Positions 53,700 to 64,000 of a stretch of 64,000 bases of DNA are shown here, in pieces. The stretch is from Rutpela maculata (lineage: Eukaryota > Arthropoda > Insecta > Coleoptera > Cerambycidae): NCBI GenBank assembly GCA_936432065.2, contig OW386293.2, positions 68,403,965-68,467,964 on the forward strand. Reading direction: 5' to 3'. The number at the start of each line of letters is the position of its first letter. The first letter of the stretch is position 1. Position numbers and translations under genes: made by a program. The notes beneath the pieces are model-generated. The model made no database searches. It saw nothing but the letters and a program-made list of their open reading frames with translations, and was not told the DNA's origin.

Positions 53700-55012
53700 A
53701 GCTTTTATTTAACTTGCAATATTTGTTTGTGTGTTTGTTAGTTTAGGTCAAATCTTGTAAGCCGAATTTCGACTAGTTCTAATTAAGCAAGAGCTTTGAA
53801 ATTTGGCACACGTGTATAAGTCCGGTGACAATGCAACATAGTATAGCCATTATCGGTCTAAATCCAATATGGCGAACGTTCCAAGATGACGGATCGGCTT
53901 TTTAGTCACAACCCCATTGATATGGGTATCAAATGACATGGTTTGACGAGTAAAATACGATAAACAATGTGACGTCATTCTAAATCCAATATGGCGGACG
54001 TCCCAAGGTGGCGGATCGGCATTTTAGTCACAACCCCCTTGATATGGGTATCGAATGAAAGACGAGTAAAATACGATAAACAATGTGACGTCATTTTAAA
54101 TCCAATATGGCGAACGTCCCAAGATGGCGGATCGGCTTTTTAGTCACAACACCCCATACGGGTGTTTGACGAGTAAAATACGATAAACAATGTAACGTCA
54201 TTCTAAATCCAATATGGCGGACGTCCCAAGATGGCGGATCGGCTTTTTAGTCACAACTCTTGATATGGGTATCAAATGAAAGGGTTTGACGAGTAAAATA
54301 CGATAAAGTGTGTGACGTCATTCTAAATTCAATATGGCGGACGTGGCGGAGGGGTGGGAAGAGGTGGGGAGAGGTTGGAAGAAGTGGGGAAGAGGTGGGA
54401 AATGGGTAGTAAGAGGTGGGGAGAGGTGAGGAAGGGGTGGGGAGAGGTGGGGAAGGGGTGGGACGAGGTGGGCAAGAGGTGGGAAGGGGTGGAAAGAAAT
54501 GGGAATAGGGTGCGATGAGGTGGGGAGGGGGTGGGGAGAGCGGAATAGGAGTGGAGAGAGGTGAGAAAGGGAAGAGGTGGGGAAGGGATAGGGGGAGGTG
54601 GGAAGAGATGGGGAAGGGATAGGGGGAGGTGGGAAGAGATGGGGAAGGGGTGAGAAGGGGTGGGAAGAGATGGGAATAGGGTGGGAAGAGGTGGGAAGAG
54701 GTGGGAAGAAGTGGGACGAGTGTGAGTGTGAGAGTAAAAAATAAAATTATATAAAAAAAATATTTTTAAGAAAAAGCTTTTATTTGAAAAAACTACTAAA
54801 AAGTAAAATTTTTTTTTTTAATTTATACACCTGGAAACCAAAAGCTTTTGGGGCGGTCAATTGATCAAAGTAACTATACAATGGCGCTATATGACCGCCC
54901 CCAAAGCTTTTGGTTTCCAGGTGTATAAATTTAAAAATGAAAAAAAAAATACTTTTTAGTAGTTTTTTCAAATAAAGCTTTTTCTTAAAAATATTTTTTT
55001 TATATAATTTTT
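53700..55012 (-). mobile_element. family B composite repeat, copy 2 (inverted)
   Basis: Same parts as 13244-14520 in reverse: the tail with AAGCTTTTATTTAACTTGC, the array (spacing 122, 116, 108 and 120 bp; start points 53871, 53993, 54109, 54217, 54337), a purine-rich minisatellite (54345-54730), and the palindrome (54738-55012). The array has decayed more here than in copy 1, though the TGACGTCA site is perfect in three units. Confidence 0.8.
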
Positions 55013-55083
55013 TGTTCTGTCTGGTTGGCACTTAAATATGTGTGGAACTACATATTCCTTGAGAATCATTCTTCCTCCCATGT

Positions 55084-55389
55084 CAGGCCTGTAGCTAGGG
55101 GGGGGGGGGGGGGGCAGGACGGGCGGCGCCCGTCCTGGAATAAGTTTCGCCCGACCTACGGTGATCGTAATGGGGGCAATTTTAACTGTCTTTTTAATAT
55201 TTTGAAAGAGATTGAGTGAAATTTTTTTAATTTTTTCGGATTAAAAAGTTTTTTTTTGGATTTTTCTAATTAAAAATTTTTTTTGGATTTCTCCCCCGCC
55301 GCTCATCAAAAAATTTTTCGGACTTTTTTACGGACCCGCCCTGATAAATTGTTTGCCCGCCCTGAAAGCACTTTCTAGCTACAGGCCTG
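55084..55389. mobile_element. hAT-like MITE, TIR CAGGCCTGTAGCTAG
   Basis: CAGGCCTGTAGCTAGGG at 55084 is matched in inverse by CTAGCTACAGGCCTG ending at 55389. A (G)18-like run follows the left terminus. No clear 8-bp TSD (TCCCATGT versus CCATAAGT). The short frame across 'GQDGRRPSWNK' is translated repeat. Confidence 0.75.
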
Positions 55390-56186
55390 CCATAAGTTTG
55401 TATCGGATGTAATTTTCCATGACTTCCTCAAGCTGAAAATAATAAACAAGTATTTTTATATCTTTGTGACGTCGAATATCTCTAGCCGTGACATGCACCT
55501 CTTGATATATTGGTCATTTCAATTAATAATCATAACCTAGCAAAATTTCATTATAAATGTTCAATAATACTAGAAGCTATAATATATTACTTTCAATTCA
55601 AAATAAATCTCATACCATTAGAAGCATAATTTTATGGTAAGTATATAATAATATGATCTATTTATAATATTGAAGGTAATAATCCATCTAGCTATCATCG
55701 ATTAACTTTTACCATGATGAGAAAATATAAATTATACTTACATTAAAATAATCTTCACAACAATATGTCGATTTCGATTTGGGAAAATCGCGCCTTGCTG
55801 TTTTAAAACTATTTCACTTTCCGTGAATAATTCGCTATAGGAACTTTTCATTTGGAGCATTTACTGAAGTATCTCAGCATTTTGGCACAAAACACCACTT
55901 ATTTGGTGCACCACTCATGTTTCTTGACTTACAATTTACAATAACAACAAAAGTCATTAAGTAAGGTTAGATTTTATAATCATTGACATTTATATAGAGT
56001 GTGAGTGGCGTCACATATGACCAGTAATACTAGATTTGTCTTTTTTGGCGGAAAATATTTAATTTGAATTTATATTTCCTTTAAAATTATAAAAAAAGAT
56101 TTTTTTGCCGAAAAATTGTTTCAGCTGTAATATTTACCATAAGTATTTTGTATTTTTCGACTTAAAAAAAAAAAGTGAAAACACCC

Positions 56187-56546
56187 TATTCCTTCCAAAT
56201 TGCGTGGATAACATAAAAATACGAATAGTTAGTTCGGCAATCGGCACGGCGTCGGCATCTAGAAAATGCTGAAATCTACCTTAGATCATTATAGAATGTT
56301 GTAAAGAATTGCAGGACTACTTACCCAGGGGCGAGTGGCCGCACAGTTCAGCAAAGATCAGTTTAGTTAGTGATTTCAGATCAGATCAAGAAGAAGTAAG
56401 CAAAATGAAAAAATAACAGAATTGCTGGATTATAGTATTCAGTGTTATATTAGATATTAGTGAAGTAGTACTATGGTAATCAGTTTCTTAAGTTAATAAA
56501 TAGGTGTTTAGTGTTACTCTCGCGTTATAATTTTCGAACACACGCA
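56187..56546 (+). mobile_element. LTR, part 2 of the split element
   Basis: Continues the LTR cut at 52316: 'ATAACATAAAAATACGAATA', 'CGGCATCTAGAAAATGCTGA', 'GATCAGATCAAGAAGAAGTA', AATAAA near 56497, and the end 'GTTATAATTTTCGAACACACG'. The inverse lies at 60452-60800. The LTR would be ~395 bp uninterrupted. Confidence 0.7.
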
Positions 56547-56782
56547 CAGTGGCCCCAAAGTGACTTTTCTTTTTCAAATCAGTCTGCAGGTCTTAATACT
56601 TAAGAAATCGGAACATTTTTTAGTAAATCTTCGCTTTGCCAATCGATCTGTCAAGCCATATTTTCGATATTTGTCCCTGATTTTTCCAAATTTTCTAAAG
56701 AAGTTTGAATTTTTATCACAAATTTTGATATTAAGTGGGCTGATTTGAAAAAAAAAAAGTCACTTTGGGGCCACTGTGCCAC
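56547..56782. mobile_element. MITE with ~38-bp TIR CACAGTGGCCCCAAAGTGAC
   Basis: CACAGTGGCCCCAAAGTGAC...CAAATCAG at the left is exactly inverted at the right (CTGATTTG...GTCACTTTGGGGCCACTGTG). CACAGTGG-type ends suggest Tc1-like. No TA duplication is evident. A relative sits at the same place next to the inverted LTR copy (60365-60451), but its right half differs. Confidence 0.75.
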
Positions 56783-57884
56783 GGTAAGGATGTTTATTTG
56801 GAAGTGTAAATACGTAACAGCATACTGACATTTTCGCCTTTCCGCGGCCCGAGAGTGGTGCGTTAGTCTACGTCGACAGAGAGAGGCCTAGCTTTGCGGC
56901 AGATCCTTAAAAACCAGCTAGTTTGAATTTTATATTGTAAACCATAATAAAAACATCAATTAACAACGGAGAATAGGGTATCTAAGGAGTAATGCTGTAT
57001 ATTAATGTAAGTAAGTCAACATAAGCTCTAAAGAAGAGCAGTTTATGACTTTTTTGTAAGTATTACAAACGTACGACGTACCATTGCATCAACAGCTCGA
57101 TTTTCCAGGAAATACGCCCTGCAAGACGACTCTCCAGCATCGCATTATCATATCACACATCTTATCATACTTATTGACCATATCAATCAGAGGTGGAAAA
57201 ATATAGAACGCTTGATGATTTTGTGAATACCAGACAACAGTGTAACTGCAGAAGAACGCACTACCAGGCGTCAAAATGACGCGACACCAATTTATTTCTC
57301 AGGGGCGCCAGTCTTCTACTCCCAGACGGGTTCGAGATAAGATGCACTTCGATAGCCGAGTAATGGGTCAAGGCTGCACTACCTCAGATCATTAACGGCG
57401 CTCTCTCTGGCCGTGAATTCCTCGATTTAGGTTTTGGTTACCTTTTGAAAAGCTAAATTTTTGCATAAAAAAAATCCCGATCGAGGAATATCTCTCCGGT
57501 GGGATTAATTTTTGTCGTGCGTATCACGCTTTTGTCTGCTAATAACGGACTCTACACCCGAGGATTTCTGAGAAAAACGCATACAAAAATCCCTATCAAA
57601 CCTCCGTATAGCAACTAGAAGGTCGAGTGTGGTGCAGTAACTCGACACATCCGGTTTTCGATACGAAAGTTCCAGGGATTATAGACTAGCAACAAGTCTC
57701 AAGATCAATTAAGATGCAATCGTTCAAAGAATCCGTTTATTTAACAGATATGGTTATGCAAAAAAGAGGTTATAGCAAAATTCTTATTGTAAGAATCGCG
57801 CCTTCCCCAATTAAGACAAACGGCTTTCAGACCATACAAGCGATAGCGCTTACGCTAACCATCGATCAGGTAGAAAAGATTCAT
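56783..57884. other. no recognised feature
   Basis: Locally GC-richer (56840-56900, 57260-57430, 57540-57690) and may hold an old gene or LTR piece, but I recognise no motif or frame. The 57714-57983 frame partly translates the next inverted repeat. Confidence 0.3.
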
Positions 57885-58316
57885 AGTCTAGGTGCCCGCG
57901 TACAAAAATGCAATTTATACATATCCTCGTATAACTCCTTGTACGGCATAATTGCGCCTAGTCTATTACTTTTTTCCTCTTGAAAAAATCAGCTGATTAT
58001 CAATAAATGTTTTAAAGTTATTATATGTTATTTTTAGGGTGGTAGACACTTTTAACGTTCCAAAATTTTTGTCGGACAGTTTATAGAAATATATAGAATA
58101 TATATGTAGAATCCAATTCTCAAATTGTCCGACAAAATATATTTGCCGATTTTCCAGTACGACGTGTGGAAATCGTCTTTTTCATGCCGAGGAGGAACGC
58201 CGCGTATACGAAAATTTTCGCAAAGGAAAAAAGTGATAGACTAGGCGCACTAGCCGTACAAGAAGTTATACGAGGATATGTATAAATTGCATTTTTGTAC
58301 GCGGGCACCTAGACTA
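57885..58316. repeat. inverted repeat with nested hairpin
   Basis: 'GTCTAGGTGCCCGCGTACAA' to 'AATTGCGCCTAGTCTATTAC' (57885-57980) is inverted at 58226-58316. In the spacer TTTTGTCGGACAGTTTA (~58068) is inverted as AAATTGTCCGACAAAAT (~58121). Probably nested MITEs. Confidence 0.75.
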
Positions 58317-59089
58317 TCATGCATACCTTCTCAGAATCAAAATGCGAGCTTTTTAGAGAAGTCTTAGACTCTTTGTAATTTTAATAATTACGGCTGACTG
58401 ATTTAACTTAAAAAGTTTTACTAAAAAAAAATTAGTTTCGCTAGAGACTACTTAGCTTTAAAGTTCTTGTGTCGTGGCGGTTCACGCACGCACACATTCA
58501 TGAGGACTTATGACTGCATAAGTTTGTTTGGCGTTCGATTAGTCCACAACTTACTTGCCCCTATGCAGTTGTGCAATATTAGCAAAATTACAAGATCCAC
58601 CTCCGAGTGACTTTTAGGCAAAATTGAATTTTTAGTTTTTTATGCACAAGGCGTTTTCCTCTATAACTTTATTATTTGGAAAGCCCTGCTATTGGCTTTC
58701 CTACCATCTCTTTGTATGGACTACTCAACGTGCTTGACTAAATTGCGAGCTGCTGAGTGAATCCAAACTCTTTCTATGCGAGAAATCGGCCTTGTGCATG
58801 TGCATTGATTTTTATCAAATTTTTGCTTATCGGCGCTACGCCGTCATTGTCAAAATCGTCGGTTTCGCCTCTTAGATGCATTGCATCGTTAAAATTTTAT
58901 GCTCATGCTTTAGAACAGGACATTCAATGACCGTACCTTAATGGTCAAGTCTTTGGTGGAGGAATAAAAATGGAAAATATTTTAATATTTTTCAAAGTGC
59001 ATTTTTTGAGTCCCTTTTAAACTAGCTTCGGTGTTTCTTCGAATTTTTACCTGGTCTAATGCCTTGTAGAACTTATAACGTTCTATGAA
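58317..59089. other. no recognised feature
   Basis: AT-rich sequence without recognisable genes or shared repeats. Confidence 0.35.
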
Positions 59090-59340
59090 CAATTATTATA
59101 ATAGGTATCATTTTTTTTCATTGGATAGAAAATCTGGATGTGGAAGTAGTGATTCTTTAGGCAGCGGTTTTTTAATCGCTAAGTGAAAAAATATTACTTT
59201 CACGGGCACCGGTTTATTCAGTTTAGTATTCCACATAAAGCTTTTAAGATATTTTTAAAACGGTTTACATTTTCAGTGCATTTTTCAAGGGTACTAGGAA
59301 GGAGCATGTCATTAAATTTTCCAAAATAAGTTTTTCTTTG
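59090..59340 (-). repeat. left arm of inverted repeat (with family A start)
   Basis: Includes inverted family A termini ('GGATAGAAAATCTGGATGTGG', split) and 'GGCACCGGTTTATTCAGTTT', 'CTAGGAAGGAGCATGTCATT'. The inverse lies at 61590-61880. Confidence 0.8.
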
Positions 59341-60301
59341 TTATCATATATTTGTTGTATCTATTCACATATATACCAAGCACAAGTCAGTTTGTTATTT
59401 TCTTCATTTAATTAATTTTAAAACAAAATTGTTCTACTACGAATTTAAATCGTAATTTAATGATATTAATTGCATTTTATTTTAAATTGAGTATTCTAAT
59501 ATCACAGCACGATGTTCATTTTTATAATTGAATGAAAATTTTAAATTCATGGGCCACTTCTAGTTTATTTTAGCCATTAAATTTAAATGATTTAAGTAAC
59601 TGCATTTGTTGGACGCCTATTTTTTTACTATTAAGGAATTAATAATTTAAATTAAATTCGCTATTACATTTTATTTTATTTCATTGTAAACATAATTTTA
59701 ACAAAATACTTATTTTTAATTCCACCCTAATAAATGACTACTTAGTTTCTAAATGAACGACTTACAAAATTTAATGTGCATAAGAGCATACAAGCATTTG
59801 TTTCTTCCATCTTAGTGCATTCAAAGGGTTACTAATGCTATGTTCCTTCCGGGATTCTGCGGAGAATCCTAAACATCCTATCAATGTCCTCCGGAATGTT
59901 ACGGATCGAGTCCATAATCAAAATATACGAGCATATTGATTTCTCCCGATTGCTATTTTAAAAAGGTTTTCGATAAATGAAAATTCCAAGAAGAGTTTAT
60001 TCAGGAGAAAGTCGAGGTAAAAATCTGTGCACGTAAAATCAATAGTACGTTTACATTTGTCTGTATTATGTTATATATCAGATTGTATCCAGACAAACCT
60101 TTTAAAACATTTGTGAATTTATTAAGATCAAGTTTTTACAGTTTTAACTGGGAACTTGAAGAAAACAATGTAAACCTTTCTATAATTTGCATATTTTGTA
60201 TTTCTTATTATCAACTCCTTGACAGTTGCTTTGTAACCCATGCATTATTCTAGTTGATTCTCTGTTGTGTAACACATTTCAAAGGGTTACGCGCACTGAC
60301 C
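59341..60301. other. no recognised feature
   Basis: AT-rich sequence without recognisable genes or shared repeats. Confidence 0.35.
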
Positions 60302-60451
60302 TCTATATATTAAATGGATAGCCTATACCAGTGGTTCCCTTAAAAGATTAAATTGGCAATTAAAAAGCGAAGATTTACTAAAAAAATGTTCCGATTTATT
60401 AAGTATTAAGACCTGCAGACTGATTTGAAAAAAAATCACTTTGGGGCCACT
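60302..60451 (-). mobile_element. CACAGTGG MITE relative
   Basis: Inverse of the left ~90 bp of 56547-56782 (up to AAATCTTCGC), then a different right part ending near GGGAACCACTGGTATA. It directly borders the inverted LTR end. Confidence 0.6.
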
Positions 60452-60848
60452 GTGCGTGTGTTCGAAAATTATTACGCGAGAGTAACACTAAACACCTATT
60501 TATTAACTTAAGAAACTAATTACCATAGATACTACTTCACTAATGTAACACTGAATACGATAATCCAGTAATTCTGTTATTTTTTCATTTTGCTTACTTC
60601 TTCTTGATCTGATCTGAACTCACTAACTAAACTGATATGTGCTGAACTGTGCGGCCACTCGCTCCTGGGCAAGTGGTCCTGCAATTCTTTACAACATTCT
60701 ATAATGATCTAGGTAGATTTCAGCATTTTCTAGATGCCGACGCCGTGCCGATTGCTGAACTAACTATTCGTAGTTTTATGTTATTCACGCAGGGAAGTTG
60801 GAAGGAATTCATACAGTTGTTCGTAAAAGGGTATAAAGCTGTTAGACT
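60452..60848 (-). mobile_element. uninterrupted LTR of the split-element family
   Basis: On the minus strand it starts CTAACAGCTTTATACCC after a GGGGGCAG tract and ends TTCGAACACACG. AATAAA lies at ~60505. About 395 bp, about 93-95% identical by eye to the 52274-52316 plus 56187-56546 pieces. The frame at 60649-60861 is antisense LTR, not a gene. Confidence 0.7.
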
Positions 60849-61560
60849 GCCCCCTTCTTAAGTCTGAACGTCGGTCAGTCAATTGAGTGTCTTCCATTTA
60901 CTTTGCTAGTTTATACAAGTGTACAATTTTCATCTTCGACTTTTTACTTCTTTGAATTCGATAGCCAACGTCTTTCGTTAATCTGCTCTCAGACCAAACT
61001 CATGGACATTCCTCAGCCGTTCTTGAATTTCATAGGCATAATTGCTTAGGTCCAAATATCAATAAAAAAAGGTAAAATGGAGCAACTACATCTATAATAC
61101 CCTGCCTGTGTTTCAAAGTTGTCATCCTTCGATTTCAAGCTAAAATTCTACCTATTACACCACCATACCCTATTCCCGAAAGCGAAAACATTGCTAATAT
61201 AATGTCACTATTTAAAAATCATGTATACGTTTTAATATTATATTGTTGTGAAATATATCAATTAAATGATATGAAATAGCATTTAACAAAATTTCTATTC
61301 AATTACAAATAAGAAAACAATTTTTTAAATTTTAAATGACTAATAACTTTTTATTTACCGATCGATTTTGTTAAAAAAACAAATTATGTGTGCTTTAGGC
61401 ATTTTTAATGTTATAACGCCAACTTAGTTGTTGAGGGTGGCGGTGCCGTGCTTAAGAAAATGATTTTGTAATTCAACAATTTATCCTACATCCCTGAACC
61501 GATTAAAAAATTTTTTTGATAAGCTGTTAAAAGCAATTTTACAGAATGGTACTAGTCTAT
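60849..61560 (-). mobile_element. 3' internal region of the LTR retroelement, inverted copy
   Basis: Contains the purine tract CTTAAGAAGGGGGCAG (inverse at 60849-60864) and matches 51640-52262 in inverse. About 100 bp near 60945-61035 is absent from the other copy or diverged. No retroviral protein motifs are readable. Confidence 0.65.
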
Positions 61561-61589
61561 TGAAAAGTAAATACATTCTTTTTTGATTT

Positions 61590-61880
61590 TCGCACAAGAA
61601 AAAAAATGGAAAATTTAATGACATGCTCCTTCCTAGTACCCTTGAAAAATGCACTAAAAATGTAAACCGTTTTAAAAATATCTTAAAAGCTTCTGACAAC
61701 CTTTATATGGAATACTAAACTGAATAAACCGGTGCCCGTGAAAGTAATGTTTTTTTCAGTCCCTATACTTAGCCCGCGATTAAAAAACCGCTGCCTAAAG
61801 AATCACTACTTCCACATCCAGATTTTCTATCCAATGAAAAAAAAAAATTGATACCTATTATAATAATTGTTCATAGAACT
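61590..61880 (+). repeat. right arm of inverted repeat
   Basis: Inverse of 59090-59340 ('AATGACATGCTCCTTCCTAG', 'AATAAACCGGTGCCCGTG', 'CACTACTTCCACATCCAG'). The arms enclose the inverted LTR copy. Confidence 0.8.
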
Positions 61881-62070
61881 TTAATAATATAATATTTAAA
61901 ATCGCCTTCTCCAAAACCACATAAAATGATATGCCACATCGATAGTGGAGTGGAGGTGGTGGTGAAAGGTGGTGGTGGAAGGTTGTAGTGGTGGTCTTTG
62001 GTTCTTAACACACACTAAATCACATTTTTATATATTACTCTTTTTAATTTTAAAGCTAGAATAGGGGGAT
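61805..62070 (+). mobile_element. family A left end (truncated)
   Basis: ACTTCCACATCCAGATTTTC, then 'CCAAAACCACATAAAATGAT', 'GATAGTGGAGTGGAGGTGG' and 'TAACACACACTAAATCAC'. Then it stops, with only the first third of the element present. Confidence 0.7.
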
Positions 62071-62109
62071 TTGAATGGTTTTACGTTAGGTTTCTTGATT
62101 GGGTTAGCT

Positions 62110-63330
62110 AGATCATTAGTAGTATATTTTTCATATTTTTCTTCCTAAATGTATTAACTGCATGCGGAATATTATTGCCGTCCGACACATTTTTCTTTTA
62201 ATTTTTTTTGGGTGACCACCCTTTATATTTTTCATATTTTCTTATTTGGCAGTTGTGTTAACTGCATGTGCAATATTATCATCCTCAACCACATATTTTT
62301 AAAGTTCTCTTTGGGTGACCAACCTGCATATTTTGTTTTCATATTTTTCTTTGACAGCTGTGTTAGCTACATGCAAAATATTATTTTTCACGTTTTTTCA
62401 TAATTTCTCTCAGGGTAACCAACCTGTACAATTTTTTTCTATCTTTCTTTGACAGCGGTGTTAACTATATGTCAAATATTATCGTACTCCGTCACATATT
62501 TTTAATTTTTTTTTTGGGTAACCACCTTGCATATTTTGTTTTTCATATGTTTCTTGACAGTTGTGTTAACTACACGCGAAATATTATTCCTAACATTTTT
62601 TGAAGTTTTTGTTAGGGTGACTACCCTGTACAACTTTTTTATATTTTCCTTCGACAGTTGTGTTAACTACATGCCAAATATTATCGTGCTCTGCCACATT
62701 TTTTAAGTTTCTTTGGGTAACCACCCTGTATATATTTTTTATATCTTTCTTCTTTGACAGTTATATTAACTGCATGCGCAATGTTATCGACCCCGACACA
62801 TTTTTTAATTTTTTTTGGAGGTGACCACCCTGTATATTTTTCATATTTTTCTTCCTAGACAGTTGTATTAATTGCAGGCGAAATAATATTGCCACCCGTC
62901 ACATTTTTTCTGTAATTTTTTTAGAGTGACCACCCTGTATATTTTCCATATTTTTCTTCTTTGGCAGTCGTGTTAACTACATGCGAAATATTATTTTTCA
63001 CATTTTTTCATAATTTTTTTTAAGGTGACCACCCTGTACAATTTTTTCTATCTTTCTTTGACAGCGTTGTTAACTACATGCCAAATATCGTTCTCCGTCA
63101 TATTTTTTCATTATCTTTTTAGAGTGATCTCCCTGTAATTTTTTTTCATATTTTACTTCTTTGACAATTGTATTAACTGCATGCGAAATATTGTCGTCCT
63201 CCGTCGCATTTTTTTAAGTTTTTCTGAGTGACTACCCTGTATATTTTTTCTCATATTTTTCTTCGGCACTACATGCTAAATATCGGGCTCCACTCCATTT
63301 TTTATTTTGTATTTGGGTGACCACATCGGA
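62110..63330. repeat. ~100-bp satellite, about 12 units
   Basis: GTGACCACCCTGTATAT-type anchors start at 62212, 62315, 62415, 62518, 62617, 62717, 62821, 62926, 63025, 63124, 63228 and 63317 (spacing 89-105 bp, mostly 98-105). Units share 'CTTTGACAGTTGTGTTAACT', 'ACATGCGAAATATTAT' and a T-rich stretch. Units are ~75-85% alike, so the array is old. Confidence 0.9.
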
Positions 63331-64000
63331 TCCATGCTCAGAATCAGAAGATCTAAATATTCCAAACTAAAGATTCCAATGTGTACCTGATATGATCTTA
63401 AAGACAGACTCTTATAAATTTGTATTTTCTTTAAAACACATCAAAATTTTACTAGAGAAATATCCCAATAATAATAAATTGTTAATTGTAAGCAGTTAAT
63501 CAAGTATGTTAAAAACTAAGCAGTCATTGGACGATTAATAACACAGCCCCACAAAAAAAAAAAAATCAGACTAGCGAACCAGACCCATGTATCTTCCCTA
63601 TGTATTTTCGGTCGCTGAATCCGAATCCTAGGTCAAAAAAATTCGTATACCCCCAAAATCTTTAGCTAGAGCCAAAAAACACCTCTGGACTGGGGTAAAA
63701 AGAATATTAAGCTACGAGAATAGTTGTTACATCCTAATCGATCGAATTATACAAATTAAAGTTAAACAGCAGCGTACATACAATAGATATGAAACACACC
63801 TCCAGTGAGGGGCGAAAACTAGCCCCCATTTATAAAAAAATCGATCCAAAACAGTAATGACTGCTGAAAAAGCTCGAAATGTCCAAGTTTTGTTAAAGTG
63901 ATAAGAAACTGCATCAGATCCGACGTAATCTTCATAAACTGCCCCTATAGGGTTGAGAACAACCACCCCCAAGTTTAAAGGACACAAAACAAGAGAAAAC
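63331..64000. other. no recognised gene; one repeat relic
   Basis: 'GGTCGCTGAATCCGAATCCTA' (split at 63610) is a relative of the 1817-2480 repeat. The minus frame at 63727-63987 has no recognisable motif. Confidence 0.4.

Larger units (their letters stand above)
52317..56186. mobile_element. 3.87-kb insertion splitting an LTR
   Basis: Begins AGGGGTTTTC and ends GAAAACACCCT (short inverted termini AGGG(T)GTTTTC). Comparison with the uninterrupted LTR at 60800 (TGTATGAATTCCTTCC) shows a 2-bp AT duplication. Inside are family B copy 2 (53700-55012), a hAT-like MITE (55084-55389) and AT-rich sequence (52317-53699, 55390-56186) in which I recognise nothing except a hairpin near 52560-52640 (GCACCAGTGCAAAT / ATTTGCACTAGTGC). 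No transposase seen. Confidence 0.6.

Noticed and set aside
60649..60861. 70-codon ORF at 60.65 kb as a gene
   Set aside because: It is the antisense strand of an LTR; the same LTR at 56.2-56.5 kb does not keep the frame.
1..64000. CRISPR arrays, operons, riboswitches, tRNA or rRNA genes
   Set aside because: No short regularly spaced repeats with unique spacers, no bacterial gene organisation, no cloverleaf or rRNA core sequence was recognised; the content is that of a eukaryotic repeat region.

Overview
The window looks like a repeat-dominated stretch of an AT-rich arthropod genome, most likely an insect. The evidence is the mix of elements: decayed Jockey/CR1-like LINEs, a Gypsy-type LTR element, hAT-, mariner- and Harbinger-like MITEs, and long (TA)n tracts. 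The species cannot be named from the sequence. I see no intact host protein-coding gene, tRNA, rRNA or CRISPR array. Almost every open frame is a transposon fragment, translated repeat or chance frame.

Layout. 0-7 kb: LINE scraps, a 356-bp tandem duplication inside an RNase H fragment, a 259-bp tandem repeat, and a repeat (family A) interrupted by a 5'-truncated LINE, a dimeric hAT MITE and a palindromic MITE. 8.7-12.9 kb: a pair of ~260-bp inverted repeats around a GC-richer block. That block holds three tandem copies of a hairpin supported by compensatory changes, splice-like signals, a poly(A) signal and a tRNA-Lys-like primer-binding sequence. 13.2-14.5 kb: a composite element (family B) made of a palindrome, a pyrimidine tract and a 122-bp array; a second copy lies inverted at 53.7-55.0 kb. 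16.2-17.0 kb: a tandem array carrying three identical type-I hammerhead ribozymes on the minus strand. 17.0-21.3 kb: a huge inverted repeat with ~1.35-kb arms. 24.9-25.3 kb: a second, different tandem array with a plus-strand hammerhead. 29-35 kb: large foldback structures around a decayed gene with a GEDIDLLV motif. 36-42 kb: family A copies in both orientations. 42.4-47.8 kb: a minus-strand Gypsy element with two ~97% identical LTRs, a 4-bp TSD and no reverse transcriptase core. 48.4-50.5 kb: a near-perfect 2.1-kb palindrome. 51.6-61.9 kb: an LTR-element fragment split by a 3.9-kb insertion, plus an inverted copy of the same fragment. 62.1-63.3 kb: a ~100-bp, 12-unit satellite.

The most interesting content is the two hammerhead arrays. 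They resemble metazoan retrozymes, which are non-autonomous retroelements that make small circular RNAs by self-cleavage. The two have unrelated sequences, yet both end on their RNA-3' side at a (TA)n microsatellite just after a shared TCCTATTTT motif. This suggests a common insertion or priming mechanism. The second strongest signal is the triplicated covarying hairpin at 10.0-10.54 kb. All coordinates, alignments and pairings were done by eye, so boundaries carry an error of several bases and family assignments are provisional.
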